Positions 1 through 5,590 of a stretch of DNA of 7,699 bases are shown one piece after another; position 1 is the first letter of the stretch, and every line of letters begins with the position of its first letter. The DNA is taken from positions 1-7,699 of the forward strand of contig CACVAR010000101.1 in NCBI GenBank assembly GCA_902727905.1, read 5' to 3'. Position numbers and translations under genes: made by a program. The stretch is from an uncultured Sulfurovum sp. (GTDB lineage Bacteria; Campylobacterota; Campylobacteria; Campylobacterales; Sulfurovaceae). The notes under the pieces are model-generated. The model worked only from the letters and a program-made list of their open reading frames with translations. It was not told the DNA's origin and made no database searches.

Positions 1-152
1 CAGTTACAGATGCTACTAAGACGGCAACAACTGAAGCTAGTACAGCTGCTAAAACTGTAACAACTGAAGCTGGAACAGCTGTTAAAACTGCTGCTGACAA
101 TGCAAATGACAGTACTAAAACTGCTATTGACAGTGCTTCTGACGACAAATAG
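1..152 (+). CDS. C-terminal end of an Ala/Thr/Lys-rich 11-residue-repeat protein (partial)
   Basis: Only the last 49 codons are present; the reading frame enters at base 3 and ends at TAG 150-152. After three residues the peptide is four consecutive 11-residue units (bases 12-44, 45-77, 78-110, 111-143) and a final Asp-Lys. The units share a pattern close to A-x-K-T-A-x-x-x-A-x-x, with Lys-Thr at positions 3-4 of every unit. There are no aromatic residues and no cysteines. Eleven-residue periodicity of this Ala/Lys/Thr type is typical of long amphipathic helices, as in LEA-like proteins, phasin-like proteins and some bacterial envelope or stress proteins, but 49 residues cannot decide among them. 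The start and any signal peptide lie outside the window. A strong hairpin follows the stop, so this gene probably ends its transcript and is not in an operon with pbpC. Function unknown. Confidence 0.75.
   Translation, partial: VTDATKTATTEASTAAKTVTTEAGTAVKTAADNANDSTKTAIDSASDDK
12..143 (+). repeat. Four tandem 33-bp units encoding 11-residue repeats
   Basis: Four in-frame 33-base units lie end to end. Units 1 and 2 are closest, both carrying ACAACTGAAGCT at the same place. Units 3 and 4 have diverged in DNA but keep the Lys-Thr pair and small residues at the helix-facing positions. This suggests tandem duplication followed by divergence under a protein-level constraint. More units may lie upstream of the window. 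Confidence 0.75.
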
Positions 153-168
153 TTTTTCCCTTCACCAA

Positions 169-196
169 TAAAGTTACCTAATCTTAGGTAGCTTTA
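169..196 (+). terminator. Hairpin terminator after the repeat-protein gene
   Basis: TAAAGTTACCTAA (169-181) pairs with TTAGGTAGCTTTA (184-196): a 13-bp stem with one G-U wobble. Only two bases separate the arms, so the true loop is probably four bases. It lies 17 bases past the stop codon. The downstream tract is pyrimidine-rich (CTCCTCCTATTTCTTTTC) rather than pure T, so intrinsic termination is likely but not classical. The stem is nearly symmetric and would also form on the opposite strand. Confidence 0.7.
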
Positions 197-223
197 CTCC
201 TCCTATTTCTTTTCAATTAATTT

Positions 224-310
224 TATAATCTACTAGGCTAGTCCTCTATCAATCAAAATACTTAATTAAGAAGATAAATAAGAACCTTTTTATTCAAATA
301 CCATTACAAT
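224..310 (+). promoter_or_regulatory. Candidate promoter region of pbpC
   Basis: The gap 197-329 between the terminator and pbpC is AT-rich and holds no gene. A perfect TATAAT lies at 224-229, which would give a leader of about 95 bases. A second -10-like box, TACAAT (305-310), would give a short leader of about 14 bases and is preceded by the T-rich stretch CTTTTTATTC. Neither has a good -35 box at 16-18 bases, which is common in Campylobacterota sigma-70 promoters. I cannot tell which one is used. Confidence 0.4.
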
Positions 311-329
311 TTTGCCATAAAGGGCAGGT

Positions 330-2531
330 ATGAAAAAACTAAAATACGGCATGATTAGCTTGTTTATTATGTTTTTTATATTCATAGTTCTGAACTATCT
401 CTTTCCCTTAAACACAGATAGACTCAACAAACCAAAATCAACCCTTATCTATGATAATAAAAATCATCTTATAGCAGTAAAACTCAGTTCTGATGGCTTT
501 CTACGAATCCCCATCAAAAAAGAGACCTTAAATTCAAATGTAAAAAAAATAGTACTTGCCTATGAAGATCAATATTTTGAGGAACATTTTGGAGTCAACC
601 CTTTTTCCATCATTCGTGCTTTATGGTTTAATCTTAGCAATCAAGGGAAAATAGGGGCATCCACCATTACCATGCAAGTTGCGCGTATGATGCACAATGA
701 ACCTCGTACCCTTGGTCAAAAACTCATTGAGATGTTTCAAGCTTTTCAATTAGAGTGGCAATACTCCAAAGAAGAGATTCTAACCTTTTATCTTAACAAC
801 GCTCCCTATGGTGGAAACGTAGAAGGTTTTGCTTCTGCTTCATTCAAATACTTTCAACTACCTCCCTCTTCACTCTCCCTTTCTCAAGTAGCTTACTTAA
901 CCAGCATCCCTAAAAATCCTAATAGTAACCGTCCTAAAAAGAATAATCAAAATATCAACCCCATTAAAAACAGACTACTTGAACGTATCAAAAAACTTGA
1001 CCTATTAAAGGAAGAAGACTATCAACGTGCAAAGCAAGAGTCTATCACGGTGAACATTCAAAATCTTCCTAACAAAGTCCCTCACTTAACAGCACAAATT
1101 AAAAAAGAAGGTGAGGTACATACAAGCATTAAAATGAGTCTGCAAGAACGCGTACAAAATCTTATAAGCTCTGAAGTAAAAGAACTGAAAAACTTTAACA
1201 TTCATAACGGAGCAGCCATGGTCATTGAGAACAAAAGCATGAACATTATTGCTTATGTAGCATCCCAAGACTTTTATGACACAAAGTATGGAGGACAGAA
1301 CAATGGATTAAACTCTTTGGTTTCTCCTGGTTCAACGCTCAAACCTTTTGTTTATGTTCGTGCTTTAGAAGAGGGTCTTATAACGCCTCTTAAAAAACTT
1401 TTTGATGTCCCTCTTTTCATAGATGGCTACAAACCCATGAACTACTCTAAAGAGTATTTAGGAGAAGTAACAGCTACCGAAGCCCTACAACTTTCACTTA
1501 ATATCCCTGCTGTTGAACTTGATAGACTTTTAAAAAAGAAGAGTCTCTATACGCTCCTTCAAGAAGTTAACATCACTTCATTGAATCGTGCAAAGTCTTA
1601 CTATGGCTCATCACTTACCTTAGGAGGGTTAGGGCTTCCCATTAAAAACAATGCTGAACTTTTTGCCATGTTAGCCAATGGAGGTTTGTACCAAAAAGCA
1701 TCTTATCTGAACAATAGAACTCCTATAAAACCCAAAAAACTACTAAGTTCAGAAGCCACTTACTTAGTTTCAAACATTCTAGCTGATGCACCAAGACGCT
1801 CTTTCTCTTCCACATGGGGACAAATAAAAGAGATGAATAAAATTGCGTTCAAAACAGGAACTTCTGCCCATGCTAAAGACATGCTAACCATTGGCTACAC
1901 CCCCGAATACACCGTAGCTGTTTGGTATGGTAACTTCTCAGGAGCTGCTTCCAAAAAATACCAAGGAGCGTATGCCACAGGACTTAAAACAGCTTCACCC
2001 ACACTTTTTAAAATTTTTAGAATGTTAGGAAAACAGACATGGTTTCAAAAGCCTAAAGGCATTAAGACCAAAAACATTTGTCAAGATGCCATACAACTGG
2101 GAACTTGTAAACAAAAAATTAAAGATCAAGTCATAACAACGGTAAATCCCCAAAATGAGTGTCACACCATGCGTGCCGAAGTACTCTCTTATTTACAACA
2201 ACAAGGAAGCATCTCTTCCATCAATGAATTAAGTAATCACGCTTGTTATAAAGAGTGGAAGAGTTATAAACCCCTCATCACCAGTCCCATTCATGACAAA
2301 ACCTACACTTACAATGCTTTACTTCCACAAGAGCTAAAAAAAACCAAGTTAGAGTGTTTTTCATTTGAAGAAAAGAGTAAGATTTATTGGCTTATAAACA
2401 GTGAAGAGCCTATTGTTGGAGAATCTGGAAAGCCTATTTACAAATACCTTTCACCAACTGTTCATAACATATCTTGTGTTGATGAGGGAGCTAAGGTTAG
2501 GAAGGTTAGGGTTTTTACTGAGGAGTTGTGA
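330..2531 (+). CDS. pbpC: Penicillin-binding protein 1C (bifunctional peptidoglycan glycosyltransferase/transpeptidase)
   Basis: Class A penicillin-binding protein of the PbpC type, anchored in the inner membrane with its catalytic domains in the periplasm. It would polymerise lipid II into glycan strands and may cross-link stem peptides. Residues 1-30 hold a short basic N-terminus and one membrane segment (about 7-26). The glycosyltransferase domain (GT51, about 45-215) has the E79-D80-Q-Y-F motif with the first catalytic Glu, GASTITMQ at 109-116, and a K-L-I-E motif whose E134 matches the second catalytic Glu. The transpeptidase domain (about 265-565) has S335-T-L-K338, S389-L-N391 and K508-T-G510. 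The C-terminal part (about 640-733) fits the BiPBP_C domain found in PBP1C. Six cysteines (584, 593, 611, 639, 676, 716) in the tail could form disulfides. Length 733 is a little under the E. coli protein. ATG 330 follows AGGGCAGG (321-328). The alpha-2-macroglobulin gene that often accompanies pbpC is not next to it. The coding strand is unusually C-rich compared with downstream genes. Confidence 0.95.
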   Translation: MKKLKYGMISLFIMFFIFIVLNYLFPLNTDRLNKPKSTLIYDNKNHLIAVKLSSDGFLRIPIKKETLNSNVKKIVLAYEDQYFEEHFGVNPFSIIRALWFNLSNQGKIGASTITMQVARMMHNEPRTLGQKLIEMFQAFQLEWQYSKEEILTFYLNNAPYGGNVEGFASASFKYFQLPPSSLSLSQVAYLTSIPKNPNSNRPKKNNQNINPIKNRLLERIKKLDLLKEEDYQRAKQESITVNIQNLPNKVPHLTAQIKKEGEVHTSIKMSLQERVQNLISSEVKELKNFNIHNGAAMVIENKSMNIIAYVASQDFYDTKYGGQNNGLNSLVSPGSTLKPFVYVRALEEGLITPLKKLFDVPLFIDGYKPMNYSKEYLGEVTATEALQLSLNIPAVELDRLLKKKSLYTLLQEVNITSLNRAKSYYGSSLTLGGLGLPIKNNAELFAMLANGGLYQKASYLNNRTPIKPKKLLSSEATYLVSNILADAPRRSFSSTWGQIKEMNKIAFKTGTSAHAKDMLTIGYTPEYTVAVWYGNFSGAASKKYQGAYATGLKTASPTLFKIFRMLGKQTWFQKPKGIKTKNICQDAIQLGTCKQKIKDQVITTVNPQNECHTMRAEVLSYLQQQGSISSINELSNHACYKEWKSYKPLITSPIHDKTYTYNALLPQELKKTKLECFSFEEKSKIYWLINSEEPIVGESGKPIYKYLSPTVHNISCVDEGAKVRKVRVFTEEL
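2493..2510 (+). repeat. Perfect tandem 9-bp repeat at the 3' end of pbpC
   Basis: AAGGTTAGG occurs twice back to back (2493-2501, 2502-2510) and encodes Lys-Val-Arg twice (residues 722-727). It lies in a short G-rich, C-poor stretch (about 2477-2531) that contrasts with the C-rich body of pbpC. It could be replication slippage within the BiPBP_C tail. Confidence 0.7.
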
Positions 2532-2547
2532 AGTCTGTATGCTATTT

Positions 2548-2874
2548 TTATTCCAAAATTAACGCCAAAAGTTTATCACTTATTCTAAAGTCTGAATCAT
2601 TAAGTTTTTGAATAATAACCAATATATATTCTCTACTTAATCGTTTTTCAACATATAGAAAACGTAAGATTCCAACCAACCCAATAATTTCAATACCTTG
2701 TTTTTGAGCAAACCTACGACCTTTTTTCTCATCAATAATTAAAGGTAACTTTTTTTCAATGGCTAACGTAATAGAAGCAGATTCACCAGTATTTAATAAG
2801 TAATTAATCTCTTTAAAGAGTGCCATATCTTGATAATTTTCAAGTAAAATAAAACCTTTATCACGGTAATTCAA
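2548..2874 (-). pseudogene. N-terminally truncated DUF3368 (PIN-like) toxin-family remnant
   Basis: The 108-residue frame matches the C-terminal half of DUF3368 proteins, PIN-fold relatives of VapC-type ribonucleases. Landmarks are T-G-E31 followed by an alanine-rich helix, L-I-I-D48-E-K-K-G-R-R (45-54), I-I-G-L-V-G-I-L (63-70) and D-F-R-I-S-D near the end. Family members are usually about 150-170 residues and start with a beta-strand carrying the first catalytic Asp; that half is absent. In frame, the reading can extend upstream only to 2919 before a stop (2920-2922), and those codons do not look like the missing domain. The start offered is TTG (2874) with no Shine-Dalgarno sequence; the first internal ATG is at 2826. 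No partner antitoxin gene adjoins it. Its 5' end runs into the arginine kinase promoter. I read it as a broken remnant, probably inactive. A short functional protein cannot be excluded, since the remaining frame is intact. Confidence 0.65.
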
Positions 2875-2888
2875 AACTAGAATCTTGC

Positions 2889-2914
2889 TATAATACCACC
2901 AAAAAAGACAAAAA
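2889..2914 (+). promoter_or_regulatory. Promoter and short leader of the arginine kinase gene
   Basis: A perfect TATAAT lies at 2889-2894; the predicted start of transcription is near 2901, giving a leader of only about 14 bases. No good -35 hexamer sits at 16-18 bases upstream. The leader is almost pure A with single G and C interruptions and has no Shine-Dalgarno motif before the ATG at 2915, so initiation would rely on an unstructured A-rich leader. The promoter lies against the truncated end of the DUF3368 remnant. Confidence 0.55.
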
Positions 2915-3943
2915 ATGACCTACCCAACCTTTCCAGAAAATTGTACTTCAATGTTATGCAAACATTTAACGCCAGAGTTATTTGAACAATTAAAAGATAA
3001 AAAGACAGCCAACGGTTTTACGTTAGAAAAAGCAATTAAATCAGGCATTGAAAATGTAGACTCTGAAATTGGTGTCTATGCTGGAGATGAGGAGAGTTAT
3101 GAAGTCTTTGCTGAACTTTTTGATAAGGTTATTGAAGAGTATCATCAGTTTTCTTCAACTGATGTTCATGAGAGTAATTTAAAGGCTGAAGATTTAAATT
3201 TAAGAAATCTTGACACAAGCTATATCCTCTCCACACGTATTCGAATTGGGCGAAATATTAAAGATATGCCGTTAGGTGCATCCATTAGCAAAGAGCAACG
3301 AGATGAAATTGAAAAAGATGTTTCATCGGTTTTAAATGGCTTTGAAGGTGAATTAGCAGGAGCTTACCATCCTCTTTTAGAAATGAGTCAAGAGGTTCAA
3401 TTACAGTTAATTGAAGATCATTTTCTGTTTAAAGATGGAGATCGCTTTTTAGAGTCTTCAGGCTTGGCACGTCACTGGCCTCATGGACGAGGGATTTACC
3501 ATAACCATGACAAAACATTTTTAGTATGGCTCAATGAAGAGGATCAACTGCGTATTATCTCCATGCAACAAGGTGGGGATGTCGTGGAAGTCTTTAGTCG
3601 TTTGGTCACAGCCATGAAAGAGATAGAAGCCAAAGTTCCTTTTGCATACTCTGAACGTTTAGGGTACATCTCTTCTTGCCCTACGAACCTTGGAACAGCC
3701 ATGCGAGCGAGTGTGCATATTAAGTTACCAAATCTTGCTAACGACATGGAACAGTTTAAAGCCATAGCTGACAAATATTATTTACAAATCCGTGGAACGG
3801 ATGGGGAACACTCTCAAAGTAAAGGGGGTGTTTTTGACATCTCAAATTATCGTCGTTTGGGCATTACGGAAGTGGAGGCTGTACAAGATATGATTGATGG
3901 GGTGATTGCTTTGGTAGATGCTGAAAAAAGTTTAGAGGCATAG
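2915..3943 (+). CDS. Arginine kinase (bacterial phosphagen kinase)
   Basis: ATP:guanido phosphotransferase, cytoplasmic; reversibly transfers phosphate from ATP to arginine (most likely substrate) to store it as phosphoarginine. At 342 residues it is close to the compact arginine kinases of invertebrates. An N-terminal helical domain (about 10-85) is followed by the catalytic domain (about 100-338). From memory of Limulus arginine kinase, key residues align at a constant offset of 16: nucleotide-binding arginines R108, R110, R213, R264 and R293; N-E-E209-D with the catalytic Glu; C255 in the C-P-T-N-L-G-T signature (255-261); and E298 in the flexible loop R-G-T-D-G-E-H. The substrate-specificity loop is D-S-E-I-G-V-Y (49-55), with Y55 matching the arginine-binding Tyr. 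The short loop and Tyr favour arginine over creatine. The set looks catalytically complete. Two departures from Limulus are E51 (Gly there) and D296 (Arg there). The stop codon touches the acpH start. Bacterial members are rare and scattered, which suggests transfer in the family's history. Confidence 0.95.
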   Translation: MTYPTFPENCTSMLCKHLTPELFEQLKDKKTANGFTLEKAIKSGIENVDSEIGVYAGDEESYEVFAELFDKVIEEYHQFSSTDVHESNLKAEDLNLRNLDTSYILSTRIRIGRNIKDMPLGASISKEQRDEIEKDVSSVLNGFEGELAGAYHPLLEMSQEVQLQLIEDHFLFKDGDRFLESSGLARHWPHGRGIYHNHDKTFLVWLNEEDQLRIISMQQGGDVVEVFSRLVTAMKEIEAKVPFAYSERLGYISSCPTNLGTAMRASVHIKLPNLANDMEQFKAIADKYYLQIRGTDGEHSQSKGGVFDISNYRRLGITEVEAVQDMIDGVIALVDAEKSLEA

Positions 3944-4555
3944 ATGAATTGGTTAGCCCATGTTTTCCTCTCTGAAGAGCATATAGAGCATCAGTTAGGA
4001 AACTTGTTGGCTGACCCTTTAAAAGGTAGGTCCTGGGATGGGGCTACAGCCATGTTTGAAAAAGGTTTGGCTACCCATTTAGCCATTGATACTTTTACAG
4101 ATGCTCACCCTTTAGTTCGTCAAAGTAAAAGACGACTTGAAGGAAGAAAGTATTTAAAAGGAGTAGTCATAGACATTGTTTATGACCATCTTTTGACCAA
4201 GCATTGGGAGAAGTTTTCTTCTAAAGACTTTGAAGCGTTTACAGCAAATTTTCGTAACCAAGCTCCTCTACAAATCGATCAATACCCTGCAAAAACAAAA
4301 CGTGTTATTAACAATGTGGTTAACATTAAGCTCCTCAGTTCTTATGCTGATTTAGAAGGATTAGGGGAAGGCTTTAAACGTATAGACAAGCGTTTGTCTG
4401 AACGTGTTCGAGCCAAAGAGACAGCATTTGGTTATCTTCCTATTGTAGCTTATGAAATGCATAACATAGAGCGTGACTTTTTAGAATTTTTCCCAGAGCT
4501 TATGGAGCATGTAGAAAAAAATCTTGATAATGAGTACTTAACTCATTGGATTTAA
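3944..4555 (+). CDS. acpH: Acyl carrier protein phosphodiesterase
   Basis: AcpH family (PF04336): a metal-dependent, HD-like hydrolase that removes the 4'-phosphopantetheine arm from holo-acyl carrier protein, giving the apo form. It would act in the cytoplasm on fatty-acid synthesis carriers. The 203 residues are slightly longer than the E. coli enzyme. Visible family features are M-N-W-L-A-H6 at the start, G-N-L-L-A-D24, T-H45-L-A-I-D49, F-T-D53-A-H55-P and D77-I-V-Y-D81-H82, which supply the His/Asp metal ligands. ATG 3944 follows the kinase TAG (3941-3943) with no gap, and AGAGG (3934-3938) inside the kinase gene gives a well-spaced ribosome site, so the two are almost certainly cotranscribed and perhaps translationally coupled. 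No hairpin is evident after the stop. A physiological link to phosphoarginine is not established; both touch energy or carbon status, but that is inference. Confidence 0.9.
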   Translation: MNWLAHVFLSEEHIEHQLGNLLADPLKGRSWDGATAMFEKGLATHLAIDTFTDAHPLVRQSKRRLEGRKYLKGVVIDIVYDHLLTKHWEKFSSKDFEAFTANFRNQAPLQIDQYPAKTKRVINNVVNIKLLSSYADLEGLGEGFKRIDKRLSERVRAKETAFGYLPIVAYEMHNIERDFLEFFPELMEHVEKNLDNEYLTHWI

Positions 4556-4605
4556 GGAAGCTTTAGTATCATAATAAAACGTACCTATATCGATTTAATT
4601 TGAAA

Positions 4606-4612
4606 AAGGAGA
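4606..4612 (+). promoter_or_regulatory. Strong ribosome binding site of the TPR gene
   Basis: AAGGAGA lies six bases before ATG 4619 and is among the best Shine-Dalgarno sequences in the window. It contrasts with the SD-less arginine kinase leader. The preceding 50 bases contain only a weak -10-like CATAAT (4570-4575), so the TPR gene may be read from the kinase promoter, its own, or both. Confidence 0.6.
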
Positions 4613-4618
4613 TATATT

Positions 4619-5065
4619 ATGACTACGCATCAAAAAGCTTTTACTTTAAACCAACAAGCTAATGACCATGCAACACAAATGCGATATTCTAAAGCCATTG
4701 TGCAATATAAACAAGCTTTATCGCTTTATGTCTCTTTGGCAAAAGCTGAACCTCTTGACTATTGTCTACCCATTGCCCATGTTTTTTCTAATTTAGCCAT
4801 TATTTATTTGAATTTGGAGCGGCCTAAAAGAGCAGATGAGTTTCATCAAAATGCTTTGAGAATGCATAGGGTATTGTGTAAAACAAACCCGAAAAAGTAT
4901 GCACTTGAATTGGCTAACTGTTTGATAGATGGTGTACGCTATTTAAAAGAGCATTCATTAACCCTCTATGAAGCTGAGATGGCACTGCATAAAATTAGTA
5001 ATACAAAACGAACCATTGAATTGGTTCGGGTGATTCGTAAACTTCATACTCCTATTGTTGAGTGA
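4619..5065 (+). CDS. Small tetratricopeptide-repeat protein
   Basis: A 148-residue, all-helical protein with no signal peptide, probably a cytoplasmic protein-protein interaction module. Helical hairpins occupy roughly residues 7-40, 53-86 and 95-127. Two copies of a linker-plus-helix pattern lie 46 residues apart: A41-K-A-E-P45-L-D-Y48 with A53, and C87-K-T-N-P91-K-K-Y94 with A99. This is the unit seen in long TPR proteins whose repeats read like L-A-x-x-N-P-x-x-Y-x-x-x-L-A followed by N-L-A. F-S-N-L-A-I-I-Y-L-N-L (56-66) with R-A-D-E-F-H-Q-N-A-L (71-80) is the most canonical TPR. The third unit has decayed, and the last 20 residues form a basic tail. It lies 63 bases after acpH in the same direction, so cotranscription is possible. 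The partner is unknown. It could be a fragment of a longer repeat protein, but its good ribosome site and clean start argue that it is complete. Confidence 0.75.
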   Translation: MTTHQKAFTLNQQANDHATQMRYSKAIVQYKQALSLYVSLAKAEPLDYCLPIAHVFSNLAIIYLNLERPKRADEFHQNALRMHRVLCKTNPKKYALELANCLIDGVRYLKEHSLTLYEAEMALHKISNTKRTIELVRVIRKLHTPIVE

Positions 5066-5100
5066 TTCTAAACAGAGAATTTATACTTTTTTATTATAAT
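5065..5100 (+). promoter_or_regulatory. Weak hairpin and promoter of the DUF302 gene
   Basis: ATTCT (5065-5069) and AGAAT (5076-5080) form a 5-bp stem followed by TTATACTTTTTT, a possible weak terminator for the TPR gene. A perfect TATAAT at 5095-5100, preceded by a T-rich run, is a likely -10 box; transcription would start near 5107, giving a leader of about 23 bases. Confidence 0.45.
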
Positions 5101-5129
5101 CTTTTTTATTAACTAACTAAGGATTTAAA

Positions 5130-5573
5130 TTGAAAAAAGTATTACTCACATTATTAGCCATTCCACTTATGCTTTCAGCATCGGACTTAATCATTAAAAC
5201 AGGTGAATTGAGTGTTGATGAGACCATTAATAAAATAGAAAAGATTGTTGAATCAAAAGCAAAAGTTGGTTTAGGGGTCTTTACGATTATTGACCATAAA
5301 AAAGGTGCTGATAAAGTCAAAATGGAGCTTTCAGATACAAAAGTAATTGTATTTGGTAATCCAAACTTAGGTACTAAACTGATGCAAAAAGACCCTCTTG
5401 TTGCACTTGAACTACCTATGAAAGTTTTGGTTTATGCTGATGGGAATGAGACCAAAATTGTTTATCGTGACCCTCAGAGCTGGCGTGAAAGTTTTGATTT
5501 AAAAGATTGTAAAGTAATTGACAAAATGAGCAAAGCCATGGATGGTATAACCACAGCTGCTTCTAAAAAATAG
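5130..5573 (+). CDS. Secreted DUF302-domain protein
   Basis: A 147-residue protein with a Sec signal peptide: K2-K3, a hydrophobic run 4-15, then L-S-A17 as a likely cleavage site. The mature part fits DUF302 (PF03625): an N-terminal segment with F-T-I-I-D-H56, then V-I-V-F-G-N-P77-N-L-G-T (72-82) and L-E-L-P96-M-K-V-L-V-Y (93-102), both hallmark stretches. DUF302 is a small alpha/beta fold of unknown biochemical role, often found with sulfur, metal or stress genes in proteobacteria; no such partner is adjacent here. One cysteine (C117) remains in the mature protein. The start is TTG, supported by AAGGA (5119-5123) six bases ahead and by the signal peptide beginning exactly there. The tail is Ala/Lys-rich. 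The gene ends five bases before the end of the convergent MOSC gene. Location periplasmic; function unknown. Confidence 0.85.
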   Translation: MKKVLLTLLAIPLMLSASDLIIKTGELSVDETINKIEKIVESKAKVGLGVFTIIDHKKGADKVKMELSDTKVIVFGNPNLGTKLMQKDPLVALELPMKVLVYADGNETKIVYRDPQSWRESFDLKDCKVIDKMSKAMDGITTAASKK

Positions 5574-5590
5574 ACTACTTAGTTGTAGTC
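5563..5590 (-). terminator. Terminator of the MOSC gene, embedded in the end of the convergent DUF302 gene
   Basis: GACTAC (5573-5578) and GTAGTC (5585-5590) form a 6-bp stem with a 6-base loop. Read on the minus strand, the hairpin covers the MOSC stop codon and is followed by TATTTTTT, which is the complement of the last Lys codons of the DUF302 gene. That gives a plausible intrinsic terminator for the minus-strand transcript. On the plus strand the same hairpin is followed by ATCTTCTT, a poorer U-tract, so termination of the DUF302 transcript would be weaker. Confidence 0.55.

Noticed and set aside
1086..1268. 60-codon open frame on the minus strand inside pbpC
   Set aside because: It is antisense to the strongly supported penicillin-binding protein gene and shows no domain pattern or ribosome site.
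2548..2874. Active toxin-antitoxin module
   Set aside because: The PIN-like protein lacks its N-terminal catalytic half, and no antitoxin gene lies on either side.
2560..2915. Possible replication origin, suggested by the skew minimum
   Set aside because: I see no DnaA-box cluster (TTATCACTT- and TTATCACGG-like sequences do not match the consensus), no unwinding-element pattern, and no dnaA, dnaN or gyr genes nearby. A rearrangement explains the skew more simply.
3544..3774. 76-codon open frame on the minus strand inside the arginine kinase gene
   Set aside because: It lies opposite the most conserved part of the kinase, including the C-P-T-N-L-G-T signature. The open frame is a by-product of that coding sequence.
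5117..5320. 67-codon minus-strand open frame over the DUF302 promoter and start
   Set aside because: It is antisense to the signal peptide and the N-terminal part of a well-supported gene, with no recognisable product.
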